Positions 15,030 through 24,001 are shown, counted from the first letter of the stretch. The stretch is 32,252 bases of DNA from Candidatus Babelota bacterium (GCA_004375875.1 SOKE01000003.1:1-32252), one strand, 5' to 3'. Numbers and translations: made by a program. The notes: generated from the letters alone by a model not told the origin.

Positions 15030-17096
15030 ATGTGGCTTAAAATGGTTAAGAAGATTTTTTTTATCATTATTATTTTCTCTCTATCTTTTTTTAATGCTTC
15101 TCAGGGTAAAAAAGGTTTCGATATACTATCGATTTATAATAAAACGAATGATGATCTTTTTATTTGTTTTTGTAACCCTTCAGATTATTCTTCAGAGGAT
15201 AAGGAAATATACTCTTTAAAAGAAGATTCTTCTGTTTCCATTGAAAAAAATAATGTATTGGAAGATATGTGTTTAGTTTTATTTAATAAAAAATATCTTT
15301 CTTCGAGACTCTTTGAAAACAAGAAATATTTATGTGTAGTGAAGTTAAAAGAATTGGATAATAACTGTGTATATATTATAGAAGATGAGCAATTGAGTGC
15401 TCTTGACAGTTTTGAATGGGAACTTTTTTCTGTTGCAAAAAACTATTTGGGGTTGTGCAGTTATAAGGAGGCATGCAAATTTGTGATTGATTGTATTGGG
15501 GGAAGTTTACATTTTTTTGGTGAGAAAATTAATGAAGTTAGAAGTGAAATTAAAAGAAAAATAAGAGAGAGCTTTGCCGTTGTAAGAGAAAATCCATATC
15601 GCTCTACTATTGGATTAGTTACCAAGGGTAATCATATATGTGAGGAAGAACGTAGGTATGTTGAGGCAAGAGAAAGTAGAGTGAAAAAGGCACTGGAAAT
15701 TTTTCTTGGCAGATCTCTTGATGGTTCATATATTCCAAAGATTGCCTTTATTACCAGTGGTGGAGGTTATAGGGCATTACTTGGGACGTTAGGTTCATTT
15801 AATGGCGCTGATCAGATTAAGTTACTTGATACAATTATGTATTTAGCTCCCTCGTCTGGATCAGCATGGTTGGTTGCATTATGGATGACTCTTGGATGTT
15901 CTATAAGTGAGCTTAAAGAAAAGTTAATTCCAAAAGTGAAGGGACTGTTCAGAAATATAAATTTTAAAACTATGAAGCTTATATTCGATCAGCTTATTAT
16001 TAAGTATTCTTTTGATCAGAAAATTACTTTTGTTGATTTATTTGGTGCTGGTTTAGCAAATTCTTTACTTGAAGATTTTGGTGATAAGCGACATATGGTC
16101 TATATATCTCAACAAGATGATATGATTAAGAATAGTGTTTTTCCGTTTCCTATATATTCATCATCGAGTGGTTCATCCGATCTAAGAGAATGGTGGTGGT
16201 ATGAATTTACTCCTTTTGAAGCAGGAGGATATGAGTTAGGAATGTTTGTGCCGATATGGGCATGTGGAAGGAAGTTTAATAATGGTTTGTCTGTTGATTT
16301 TGCATTAGAACAAAATTTAGGTTTTTATATGGGTACTTTTGGTTCCGGTTTTGCTGCTCAGATACAGCAATTATATGATTATTTTACTACGGAATTGAAA
16401 GATGATGGTTTATTAAGAAGAATGTACAGTAGTATAGTGGTATTTCTTTTAAGTAAGATAGGAAAAAAAAGGTTATCTTGTGCTCAGTTATGCAATTTTA
16501 CTTTTGGCATGCCAAGTTCACCGATTCAACATACTAAATATCTTAAATTAATTGATCCAGCTTATGTTCTCAATTTTGCCTATCCGACTATAAGTGGAAA
16601 AAAAATAGGAAGAAGACCAGATATTCTATTTTTCTTAGACTATTCGGGTAACATTGAAGGAGCACCAGAATTGAAAAAAGTTTCAGAATATGCCCAAAGT
16701 AAAAATTTTATGTTTCCCCCTATTAATGTTGATGGAATAGATCAGAGTATTATAAGTATATTTAAAGATGAAGATAATTCTGATGTTCCTCTTGTTATTT
16801 ATATGCCACGTATTAAGGATGACTATACGTGGGAAAAATTAAAAAACGAGGAAGAATTTGCTAAATATAAAGATTATTTAGATAGTTTTGATGCAAAAGA
16901 ATTTTTTTCCTCATATGCAAAAACAATAAATTTTTATTATGATGATTTTGAGGCGAGACAATTGTGTGCCCTTATGGAATTTAATATGCAAGCGAGTAAA
17001 GAGAAGATTGTGGAATCCATAAATTGGGTGATAGATAAGAAGACACTCGTGACACCGAGCGTTGGTAAGGAATATGGAGATGGAGTATCTGATTAA
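15030..17096 (+). CDS. Secreted cytosolic-PLA2-like (group IV) phospholipase
   Basis: The protein begins with a signal peptide (MVKKIFFIIIIFSLSFFNAS). From about residue 185 it follows the cPLA2/lysophospholipase catalytic domain. The oxyanion and Arg motif is FITSGGGYRALLG (Arg248). The nucleophile elbow is APSSGSAWLVAL, with Ser276 matching Ser228 of human cPLA2-alpha. The block WWWYEFTPFEAGG then VPIWACGRKFNNG follows. The catalytic Asp is probably Asp509 in LIDPAYVLNFAYP, followed by DILFFLDYSG and SKNFMFPPIN, all in the eukaryotic order. No C2 domain is visible; residues 27-180 are unrecognised. The family cleaves sn-2 acyl chains from phospholipids by a Ser-Asp dyad. Shine-Dalgarno AAAGGA lies about 9 nt before the ATG. 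The next gene follows after 13 nt. A host-membrane-directed lipase is likely (inference). Confidence 0.88.
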   Translation: MWLKMVKKIFFIIIIFSLSFFNASQGKKGFDILSIYNKTNDDLFICFCNPSDYSSEDKEIYSLKEDSSVSIEKNNVLEDMCLVLFNKKYLSSRLFENKKYLCVVKLKELDNNCVYIIEDEQLSALDSFEWELFSVAKNYLGLCSYKEACKFVIDCIGGSLHFFGEKINEVRSEIKRKIRESFAVVRENPYRSTIGLVTKGNHICEEERRYVEARESRVKKALEIFLGRSLDGSYIPKIAFITSGGGYRALLGTLGSFNGADQIKLLDTIMYLAPSSGSAWLVALWMTLGCSISELKEKLIPKVKGLFRNINFKTMKLIFDQLIIKYSFDQKITFVDLFGAGLANSLLEDFGDKRHMVYISQQDDMIKNSVFPFPIYSSSSGSSDLREWWWYEFTPFEAGGYELGMFVPIWACGRKFNNGLSVDFALEQNLGFYMGTFGSGFAAQIQQLYDYFTTELKDDGLLRRMYSSIVVFLLSKIGKKRLSCAQLCNFTFGMPSSPIQHTKYLKLIDPAYVLNFAYPTISGKKIGRRPDILFFLDYSGNIEGAPELKKVSEYAQSKNFMFPPINVDGIDQSIISIFKDEDNSDVPLVIYMPRIKDDYTWEKLKNEEEFAKYKDYLDSFDAKEFFSSYAKTINFYYDDFEARQLCALMEFNMQASKEKIVESINWVIDKKTLVTPSVGKEYGDGVSD

Positions 17097-17109
17097 AAAG
17101 GGTGTGTAA

Positions 17110-17769
17110 ATGGGTAGAAAGCGTTTAATTAATTGTATAGTAATATTTTTTTGTTTTTGTTCTTCTATTGAATTTGCTATGGAGGAAAGAGAGCCAGCTG
17201 TATCGTTAAGTACATTAGAAAGGGGAATAGGAACATCGGGTATGGATGCTGGAAACATTGCATCAATATTAACGAGTCAATTCTCGGCACCTATAACACC
17301 TAATAATTTCGAATCATTAAAAAAACATATAGAAAATATAAGAGAAGCTGAAACGTTGGACATCCAAAGGTCGCATTTCCTAGAAATTATCCACATATTA
17401 AAGGGACCAAATGTTTCGAAGGATCCTGAAAAAATAAGTAGCGCAATTATTCAAATTTTACCCTTTCCGAACGATGATCCTTTGGGTGATGCTATAAGGA
17501 ATGCGTTACGCCGGGTTTTAAAATCAGATACTGAGAGTAGAGATGAATCATCTGGAATGAAAGACTTATTTGCAATGATACAGAGTATTAGTGATAATAA
17601 TCAACGTATTAGTGATAATAATCAACTGAGAAGAAAGATTAAAAGATACAAGAAAGTTTTTATTGTTGTTATAGGTGCAATTACAGCAGTTGCTGGTGCA
17701 GTTTCCACTGTTTTACCCTTTGTTATATCAGACAAGCAAGAGTGTAATTGTGATTGTACTTCTGGGTAA
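17110..17769 (+). CDS. Small exported protein with C-terminal membrane segment, unknown function
   Basis: No family recognised. The 219-residue product has a signal peptide (INCIVIFFCFCSSIEFAM), then a polar, Ser/Thr-rich helical region. It has a duplicated heptapeptide ISDNNQR/ISDNNQL (about 159-172), a basic stretch (RRKIKRYKK) and a hydrophobic segment VFIVVIGAITAVAGAVSTV near the end. The tail reads CNCDC. The basic-then-hydrophobic layout is a C-terminal membrane anchor. Its start lies 13 nt after the phospholipase stop with GGGTG upstream, and a terminator overlaps its stop, so the two genes form a two-gene transcription unit. A partner, anchor or regulator of the phospholipase is possible, but only the linkage supports it. 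Confidence 0.75.
   Translation: MGRKRLINCIVIFFCFCSSIEFAMEEREPAVSLSTLERGIGTSGMDAGNIASILTSQFSAPITPNNFESLKKHIENIREAETLDIQRSHFLEIIHILKGPNVSKDPEKISSAIIQILPFPNDDPLGDAIRNALRRVLKSDTESRDESSGMKDLFAMIQSISDNNQRISDNNQLRRKIKRYKKVFIVVIGAITAVAGAVSTVLPFVISDKQECNCDCTSG
17585..17626 (+). repeat. Exact 21-bp tandem duplication inside the small exported protein gene
   Basis: Two perfect copies of a 21-bp unit (17585-17605 and 17606-17626) encode the repeated seven residues SISDNNQ / RISDNNQ. Perfect identity suggests a recent slippage event. Confidence 0.85.
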
Positions 17770-17792
17770 TTCAACAATGTAATTACCCTTTT
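17764..17792 (+). terminator. Intrinsic terminator of the phospholipase unit
   Basis: GGGTAATT (17764-17771) and AATTACCC (17781-17788) form a perfect 8-bp stem with a 9-nt loop, followed by TTTTCTT. The stop codon of the preceding gene lies in the 5' arm. Confidence 0.75.
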
Positions 17793-17793
17793 C

Positions 17794-19374
17794 TTAAAAT
17801 CCAGTACCACCTTTTAGCCATATGCTATATTGTGAAAGGCTGTTTTTATTTGGTTGGGTGTAATCTGGATAAACGCCCTCAAATTCTACACTGCCACCAA
17901 TGCCAATAAATGGCATAAAACCGGTTGTTTCTTGTGTATTCCATGCATAGCCAAGATAAAGAAAAAGCTTATGAGTAAACGAGCGCTCTGATGCTGCAGA
18001 TGATGGATCAAGATTACAGGTATTAATATAGCATGGTGATGGATCATCAGTAAGTTGTGATTGATTTTCAAAAAGGTTACCATGCAGGGTTGCAGAATGT
18101 TGTGTTACTGCACTTGCTTGGCCAATATCATTCACCACATTTTGAATACCTTTAAAACCATAACGGCGTGGTTCAATGCATCCGCATATAGTTATCTTCT
18201 CTCTCGTCCGTGCCCACGTATTGTAGCCGGCATCAAATTCAAAACCTCGGTAGAGATAACTGATCATTGCAGCAATATCGAATTGAGAATCAATTACAAC
18301 ATCACATGGCAATGTAGTGATATTGATTGCGGGAACAAGATATCCTGTATAATTACCATGACCATCGAATTGTTTCAACAAAGTATATCGGCTGCCAAAA
18401 CAGTTGCGGCAAAAATCAAATGAACGGCATTGGCGTGATTTAAAGAGATGAGTAATTTTGCCATCAAAAAAGAGTGAAAGGGTTTGATCTCCATCAGCTT
18501 CCCAAATTAAAACACGGCCATTGAAACCAAGCCCAATTTCCCAATGATGTCCATTACCGAGAATTGGTTCAAATAAATAGCGAGCGCTTGAACGATTTCC
18601 TGTCGGTGCTGCACAGTGTGCATAAAAGCCTGCATGTCCATGTTCACGCAACCAGATATCGTATCCAATGGTGGCGCGAATATCGGCAATACCAGCTTTG
18701 GTTTGTGGACAATCAACAATGCCATAACAGAGCCCTTGTTTTAAATCACCAAACGTAACCCCTCCTTTTAATGCTCGGGTAAATGAGACGATAGGAGCAA
18801 TGAGTTCGGTAGTTGTCATATATTTTGCAGGAAATGGTGTATCTGTCCCTTTGTTCTGAATTGTTTCGCATAGTTTGAACTCCCATTTTGTCCAAGCAAT
18901 AGGAATGTGAAGCATTGCATATAATCGTTTCCATTGTCCGTAAAATCCGATATCAGCGACAAAATTTGCAATCGATGGATTTACCTCTACGGTGCTTTCA
19001 AATGCAGGAGAAAGGCCAAAGTAATCAGCCAAAATTGTTTCAGAAGTTCTACTACTTACTTGGCTCCCCGCGATATGAAGAAGGTTAGTACCAAAAAAAT
19101 ATTCAGCGATGCTATCTTTTTTATACGAGTGCATATACTGTGGAGTGATACTTACTGTACCATAGTAACTGTCTGTATCGTAGCGATGCATAAAACGATG
19201 AGTGCCGACAAGATCACGGGGTGCATCAAGACTTTGTGATCGGGGGCTAAAAAAACTACGGCCATATAATGGAAAGAGTTGACATTGTGGAGATTGACTG
19301 AGTGTAAATGAAGTTATTGTTGACATGATTATAATAAAACTGTGATTGAGAATAGAATTTTTTCGTGCAAGCAT
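17794..19374 (-). CDS. Outer-membrane beta-barrel-like protein, divergent Cys-poor paralog (A)
   Basis: First (most downstream) of four tandem paralogs. It shares with the others YGTVSITPQY, YLFEPILGNGHHWEIG, AGYNTWARTREKI and the terminal block SQYSIWLKGGTGF. A terminal Phe and alternating aromatic strands are typical of outer-membrane barrels. No characterised family is recognised. At 526 residues it is shorter than the other three, because it lacks their Cys-rich N-terminal and C-terminal inserts and has only about a dozen scattered Cys. I chose the ATG at 19374 since AAAGGAG lies 7 nt upstream; the ATG at 19380 is too close to that site. It begins 36 nt after paralog B ends and is probably co-transcribed with it. 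A weak signal peptide is visible (SFIIIMSTITSFTLS). Confidence 0.8.
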   Translation of the reverse strand: MLARKNSILNHSFIIIMSTITSFTLSQSPQCQLFPLYGRSFFSPRSQSLDAPRDLVGTHRFMHRYDTDSYYGTVSITPQYMHSYKKDSIAEYFFGTNLLHIAGSQVSSRTSETILADYFGLSPAFESTVEVNPSIANFVADIGFYGQWKRLYAMLHIPIAWTKWEFKLCETIQNKGTDTPFPAKYMTTTELIAPIVSFTRALKGGVTFGDLKQGLCYGIVDCPQTKAGIADIRATIGYDIWLREHGHAGFYAHCAAPTGNRSSARYLFEPILGNGHHWEIGLGFNGRVLIWEADGDQTLSLFFDGKITHLFKSRQCRSFDFCRNCFGSRYTLLKQFDGHGNYTGYLVPAINITTLPCDVVIDSQFDIAAMISYLYRGFEFDAGYNTWARTREKITICGCIEPRRYGFKGIQNVVNDIGQASAVTQHSATLHGNLFENQSQLTDDPSPCYINTCNLDPSSAASERSFTHKLFLYLGYAWNTQETTGFMPFIGIGGSVEFEGVYPDYTQPNKNSLSQYSIWLKGGTGF

Positions 19375-19410
19375 TGTCATTCTCCTTTCTTCATGGTGCT
19401 AGGTAATTTT

Positions 19411-21405
19411 TTAATGGAATGCTACTCCACCTTTTAACCAAATACCCCATTGTGATAAGGCACATGAATTGCAGCAGCGAGATGAATCGCATGTTGCTGA
19501 ACAAGGAGGTACGCAACATGAACTACATGATCTATAGCACGAATTAGAACATGAATTACAACGTTTATCCTGGTATCCAAACTCTACTTCACCGCCGAGA
19601 CCTATGTATGGAACCCATTCTTCTCGTTCTCTCCATGTATAATCAAAATGTGCAAAAACCTTGTGAGATATTCCTTTAGTACCTGCACCAGTAATATCGA
19701 TATCACAGAATTTTATGAGCGTCGGATTATTTGAAGTATAAATCTGGCATGTTGTGGTGTTGGCTACATCATAAATGAGTAATGGATTTTTATTATCATC
19801 CCATGCTAATTGCCTTGAATCGATTCCAGGATTTTGTGGCCATGCAATACCATCAAAACCGTTTGGCCATTTATTTGTCCCTTGACAAATAGTTGCTCTT
19901 GATTGTGTTGCCGAAAGTGGAACTGCGGTGGTGGTAATTGATCCATCAAGTGATTTAAAGCCATACATGAAGGCATCGCCTTTGAGGCCCCAAGTGCCTT
20001 CCTCAAATGGGCATGGACAGTCGCAGCGGAGTTCTATTTTTTCACAACTTCTGCCCCAGAAATTGTAGCCAATATCGAATGAACAGTTTGAATTAACATA
20101 TTGCAGCATCAACACAATATCTGCTTGTACACTTACACTTACATCAACAGCAATGGTGGTTATATTTGCTACGGGCGTATAGATACCTTGAAATTGTTTA
20201 TTTGGAGGTTCTAATGAACTATTCTCTGGTTCTGCTTTTAGATCGGTGACTGGACTTCCAAATTTAGCGGCGAGCATATATCTGCTCAGTGGTTTTCCAC
20301 ACAAATCAAATGTTCTGATCTGTTTTGCTCCCATCAAGTAGGTTATGTTTGCATCAGCATGAAGTTCACAGTAACTTTCATCATCTCTGTTTCCCCAAAA
20401 GTTCCAATGAGCATTTATACCACAGCCAATTTCCCAATGTTTTCCATTACCAACAATTGGCTCAAAAAGATAACATCCCTCTGGACGATTGCCGGTTGGT
20501 GCAGCAGCTTGAAGATTAATACCAACGTGATAGTTTTCATTACACAAGAAATTCCATCCGAGCGTTGTACGTACGTCAGCGAGGGCTGTCTTTTTACGTG
20601 CATTGCATGCCATTTTTGCGGAGTTGAGAGAATTAAAGGTGATATCATTAGTATTGATGAAATCACATCCAGAGATAAATGAGGTAAAACTAGGAACTAA
20701 ATGTAGGCGCTTTATGCCAAAAAGGTTTGGTTCAGTTCCTTCGAGGTTACCATTGAAGTAACCAGGCCAATGATCGTTGTTTCCATCATCTATAGTGCAT
20801 TCGCACATATTTAAATCCCACCAAGTACATACAAGAGGGGCGTGAATTTTTACGTATAACCCTTGAACCCATTCGTCGAAGCCAAGATAAAAATTGAAAT
20901 CCACAATAAAATTAGAGATTTCTGGTTTGAAGCAAACAATACTTTTATAATCAGTTGGAAGTCCAAAATAATCGGCAAGCAAATCACGTGATCCTCGATT
21001 TTCTACGTGCGATCCTGAAATATTAATGAAACAGCCACTATCCTCACAGCATGAATCACTACGTTGCATACAGCTTGATGTACAATATGGTACAGAATAT
21101 TTTCCATACTGTGGTGATAGTTTACATGGGTTGCAGCATGGGTTGCATGGATTATAACAATTTGCAAAACATCCAAAAAGGCAGTTGCAAATTTGTTCTG
21201 ATCTGAATGACTGGGTATATTCTGGTGTTATGGAGAAATTACCGTAACACTTTTCCATATTACAGAGATTAATCTGCGTATTCCATCCAGCACCAACAAG
21301 TTCGCGTGCAGCATTTTCACTTTGCGATCTGATACGGTAATAAGGAGTTACAGCCATACTAACAGAAGAACTGAATAGAATTGTAAAACTAATAATTTTT
21401 TTCAT
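19411..21405 (-). CDS. Cysteine-rich outer-membrane beta-barrel-like protein, paralog B
   Basis: The 664-residue protein has a signal peptide (ISFTILFSSSVSMAVT) and the family opening YYRIRSQSENAARELVGAGW, and ends in WGIWLKGGVAFH. I count about 45 Cys. They are concentrated in an N-terminal insert (about residues 72-125; ANCYNPCNPCCNPCK) and in a C-terminal insert (about 620-650; CSNSCYRSCSSCCVPPC). The barrel-like core is aromatic-rich with many W/Y/F-alternating strands (WEIGCGINAHWNFWG). No known family name is claimed. Inserts of this kind in surface barrels could form inter-molecular disulfides. Shine-Dalgarno AAAGGAG is 4-5 nt from the ATG. A consensus promoter lies about 85 nt upstream and a stem-loop forms the mRNA 5' end. 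It probably heads a two-gene unit with paralog A. Confidence 0.85.
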   Translation of the reverse strand: MKKIISFTILFSSSVSMAVTPYYRIRSQSENAARELVGAGWNTQINLCNMEKCYGNFSITPEYTQSFRSEQICNCLFGCFANCYNPCNPCCNPCKLSPQYGKYSVPYCTSSCMQRSDSCCEDSGCFINISGSHVENRGSRDLLADYFGLPTDYKSIVCFKPEISNFIVDFNFYLGFDEWVQGLYVKIHAPLVCTWWDLNMCECTIDDGNNDHWPGYFNGNLEGTEPNLFGIKRLHLVPSFTSFISGCDFINTNDITFNSLNSAKMACNARKKTALADVRTTLGWNFLCNENYHVGINLQAAAPTGNRPEGCYLFEPIVGNGKHWEIGCGINAHWNFWGNRDDESYCELHADANITYLMGAKQIRTFDLCGKPLSRYMLAAKFGSPVTDLKAEPENSSLEPPNKQFQGIYTPVANITTIAVDVSVSVQADIVLMLQYVNSNCSFDIGYNFWGRSCEKIELRCDCPCPFEEGTWGLKGDAFMYGFKSLDGSITTTAVPLSATQSRATICQGTNKWPNGFDGIAWPQNPGIDSRQLAWDDNKNPLLIYDVANTTTCQIYTSNNPTLIKFCDIDITGAGTKGISHKVFAHFDYTWREREEWVPYIGLGGEVEFGYQDKRCNSCSNSCYRSCSSCCVPPCSATCDSSRCCNSCALSQWGIWLKGGVAFH

Positions 21406-21447
21406 ACTACTCCTTTAAGAAAGATAGAGTTTAAAATTGTATGTTCA

Positions 21448-21476
21448 AATAGCAACCTTTTTCTCATGTTGCTATT
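21448..21476 (-). other. Stem-loop at the 5' end of the paralog B mRNA
   Basis: AATAGCAAC and GTTGCTATT form a perfect 9-bp stem with an 11-nt loop. With start of transcription expected near 21483, the hairpin occupies about +8 to +36 of the mRNA. It could stabilise the transcript or regulate it. On the plus strand it is followed by T's, but no plus-strand gene ends there. Confidence 0.55.
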
Positions 21477-21489
21477 TTTTCCGTACCTC

Positions 21490-21518
21490 ATTATATCTAG
21501 TGTGGAGTCGAATGTCAT
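21490..21518 (-). promoter_or_regulatory. Promoter of paralog B
   Basis: On the minus strand ATGACA (21513-21518), a 17-nt spacer and TATAAT (21490-21495). Confidence 0.65.
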
Positions 21519-21633
21519 CATGATACATATAAATAAGTGGAAACTATCGTTTGTGTTTTTTTATACCGAATAATTACATGAATAAGCAATGTTTTTCTGA
21601 ATATATTTTTTAGAAAAAATTTCTGCGATAATT

Positions 21634-21667
21634 AAAGAAGGGCTCTTAGAATTTCAAGCCCCTCTTT
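21634..21667 (-). terminator. Terminator after paralog C
   Basis: On the minus strand AAAGAGGGGCTT pairs with GAGCCCTTCTTT (12 bp including G-U pairs) around a 10-nt loop, 25 nt past the stop of paralog C. The following sequence is TTTAATTAT, so the U-run is modest. Confidence 0.6.
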
Positions 21668-21691
21668 TTTCTGTGGATTACTACTTGTTTG

Positions 21692-23665
21692 TTAATTAAA
21701 GGCAATACCACCTTTGAGCCAGACACCCCATTGTGAAACGGCGCAATAATTACAGCAGCAATCGGGATAGCATGGATTGTATCTACAATTTCCACAGGAT
21801 GTTCCGCAAGCAGCTTCACATGAACTGTTGCAGTAGTTGTTGCAACAATTATTGTATGGGCTATAAGCAAGCTCTAGTTCACCACCAATTCCGAGATAAG
21901 GAATCCACTCTTCACGATTTTTCCATGTATAATCTGCGTGAGCAAATAATTTATGAGAAATACCTTTAGTACGTGCACCACATAAGTCAATGTTGCAGAA
22001 GTTAATGAATACTGGATTTAAAGAAGTAAAAATTTTGTCAGTTGCATTAACTCCGTCGGTGAAGATATAGAGTTCATTTTTTGGTGTAGAATCATCCCAT
22101 GCTTTTGCAGGATTGTCTATACCAGGATTTTGTGCCCAAAGTGAAATACCATTTCCGTTTGGATAGTTGTTAGTCCCTTTACAGAGTGTTGCTTTGGATT
22201 GGGTTGCAGATAGTGCAATCCCGGGGGTATTAAGAGAGCCATTTTTAGTGAATCCATACATAAAGGCATCACCTTTGAGTCCCCATGTATTTTCTTCAAA
22301 TATGCATGGGTAATCACAGCGAGGTTCGATTTTTTCACAGTCCGTTGCCCAGAAATTGTAGCCAAGATCGAATGACCAGTTGTTGTGCAGATATTGGAAC
22401 ATTAAGACTAAATCAGCTTGTGCACCAACACTGATATCAACGGCGAGTGTGGTTAAGTTGGCAACTGGTGTATAAACACCTGCAAACTGTTTGATTGGTT
22501 TTTGATCCGGTTCTGCTATCAGATTTATTACAGGTGTTTTGAATTTAGCGGCGAGCATATATCGGCTCAGTGGTTTGCAGGTAAGATCAAAGGTTCTGCA
22601 CTGTTTTGCCTTGAACAGATGGGTTACATTTGCATCGAGATAGAAGGCGCAGCTTATTTCTTCATCTTCACTTTTCCATGCTACCCAATGTCCAGTTAGT
22701 CCACCGCCAAGTTCCCAGTGTTTTCCATTACCAACAATTGGCTCAAAGAGATAACTTGCATTTGGGCGAGTACCAGTTGGTACAACAGCTCGGATATTTA
22801 GGCCTGCATGGTAATCTTCCTCGCACCAGAAGTTCCAGCCTAATGTCATTTGTATATCTGCCAATGCGGTATCAGTACATCTGTCGCAGGCCATCTTTGC
22901 ATAGCAGAGTTTATTGAAGGTGATATCGTTAGAATTGATAGCACCGCATCCAGTAATAAATGAAGTGAATCGAGAAACAAGATTATTTCGAGCAATTCCA
23001 ATTGTTGAGGTACTGCTTACACTTAATGTTTTGTTAAAATATCCTGGCCAATGAATATTTGTTCCTTCTACTTCGATACATTCACACATATCCAGATTCC
23101 ATCTGGTATGTACCAATGGGGCATGGATTCTAAAATAGGTACCTTGACACCATTCATCTAAGCCGAGATAGAAGTTGAAATCGACGAGGAAATTATCAAT
23201 TCGAGGTTCGAATGTTACGCAGCTTTGGTAATCGGTTGGAAGACCAAAATAGTCTGCAAGCCAATAAGTGTCTCCACGATTTGCAACTTGGCTTCCAGAA
23301 ATTTTGATGCGATAGAATTCATCATTAGAACATGGATTATAGCAGAGTGTACATGGCGTGTCGGAGGTATTGCATGAGGTTTCACAAGATCCACATGAGG
23401 TATTGCAACAACTATTGCATCCAAAGAGGCATTGCGCAATGCGGTATGGCCTAAATGATCGTGTATATTCTGGAGTAATTGAGAAATTACCATACCACTT
23501 ATTCATAGCGCAGAGATTAATCTGCGTATTCCATCCAGCACCAACAAGTTCGCGTGCAGCGTTTTCGCTTTGTGATCGAATGCTGTAATATGGAGCTATT
23601 GCTAATCCTGTTGAGAAACTCATCAGTAGTGAAAGGTATAAATATTTTTTAATTATGTTGTGCAT
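21692..23665 (-). CDS. Cysteine-rich outer-membrane beta-barrel-like protein, paralog C
   Basis: The 657-residue protein starts MHNIIKKYLYLSLLMSFSTG and is cut probably after AIA, before PYYSIRSQSENAARELVG. It shares nearly all core blocks with paralog D (EEDYHAGLNIRAV, YLFEPIVGNGKHWELGGG, VTHLFKAKQCRTFDL, NNWSFDLGYNFWA) and ends WGVWLKGGIAFN. I count about 41 Cys, clustered at 78-113 (CNSCCNTSCGSCETSC) and about 608-644 (CCNNYCNSSCEAACGTSC). It is closer to D than to B, and long stretches are almost identical at DNA level between C and D, suggesting recent duplication or gene conversion. The start has AAAGGAG 7 nt upstream. It has its own promoter, long leader and terminator. Confidence 0.85.
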   Translation of the reverse strand: MHNIIKKYLYLSLLMSFSTGLAIAPYYSIRSQSENAARELVGAGWNTQINLCAMNKWYGNFSITPEYTRSFRPYRIAQCLFGCNSCCNTSCGSCETSCNTSDTPCTLCYNPCSNDEFYRIKISGSQVANRGDTYWLADYFGLPTDYQSCVTFEPRIDNFLVDFNFYLGLDEWCQGTYFRIHAPLVHTRWNLDMCECIEVEGTNIHWPGYFNKTLSVSSTSTIGIARNNLVSRFTSFITGCGAINSNDITFNKLCYAKMACDRCTDTALADIQMTLGWNFWCEEDYHAGLNIRAVVPTGTRPNASYLFEPIVGNGKHWELGGGLTGHWVAWKSEDEEISCAFYLDANVTHLFKAKQCRTFDLTCKPLSRYMLAAKFKTPVINLIAEPDQKPIKQFAGVYTPVANLTTLAVDISVGAQADLVLMFQYLHNNWSFDLGYNFWATDCEKIEPRCDYPCIFEENTWGLKGDAFMYGFTKNGSLNTPGIALSATQSKATLCKGTNNYPNGNGISLWAQNPGIDNPAKAWDDSTPKNELYIFTDGVNATDKIFTSLNPVFINFCNIDLCGARTKGISHKLFAHADYTWKNREEWIPYLGIGGELELAYSPYNNCCNNYCNSSCEAACGTSCGNCRYNPCYPDCCCNYCAVSQWGVWLKGGIAFN

Positions 23666-23743
23666 AGGTTAACTCCTTTTTTGAATAAAAAGGACACCAT
23701 TAAAATAATATTATATTGTCTGTATTGAGGTTTATTATTGGCT

Positions 23744-23773
23744 TACTCGATACATTCTCCTTTCATTTTTTAG
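23744..23773 (-). repeat. Duplicated leader block upstream of paralog C
   Basis: This 30-bp block matches 26173-26202, upstream of paralog D, at 28 of 30 positions. Weaker similarity continues from here to each start codon. On the minus strand it contains GAAAGGAGAAT followed by TATCGAGTA. It lies inside the predicted 5' UTR. Confidence 0.7.
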
Positions 23774-23829
23774 TAAGAATTTCTTTTTCTTTTTGATTCT
23801 GTAATAGATGCTGGAGATTTTCTTTTTTC

Positions 23830-23859
23830 TTTATACTGCATAAGTGAAGCAATAAGCAA
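23830..23859 (-). promoter_or_regulatory. Candidate promoter of paralog C
   Basis: On the minus strand TTGCTT (23854-23859), an 18-nt spacer and TATAAA (23830-23835) would give a 5' UTR of about 155-160 nt. The rest of 23666-24001 shows no gene. Confidence 0.45.
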
Positions 23860-24001
23860 GTTTTTTATTTGGTAAATAATATGAATGTAATGAATTGAAT
23901 AGGATAACTGGCATCAACCTTTATTTAAGAAGCATATTATTAATAATCATTTCTATAATCGCCATTATTAATAATAGCCTTGATTTATAATTTTGTATAA
24001 A

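Noticed and set aside
15010-15219. Alternative hydrophobic frame at the start of the phospholipase gene
   Set aside because: It overlaps the signal-peptide region in another frame, has no ribosome site and has no homology I can see.
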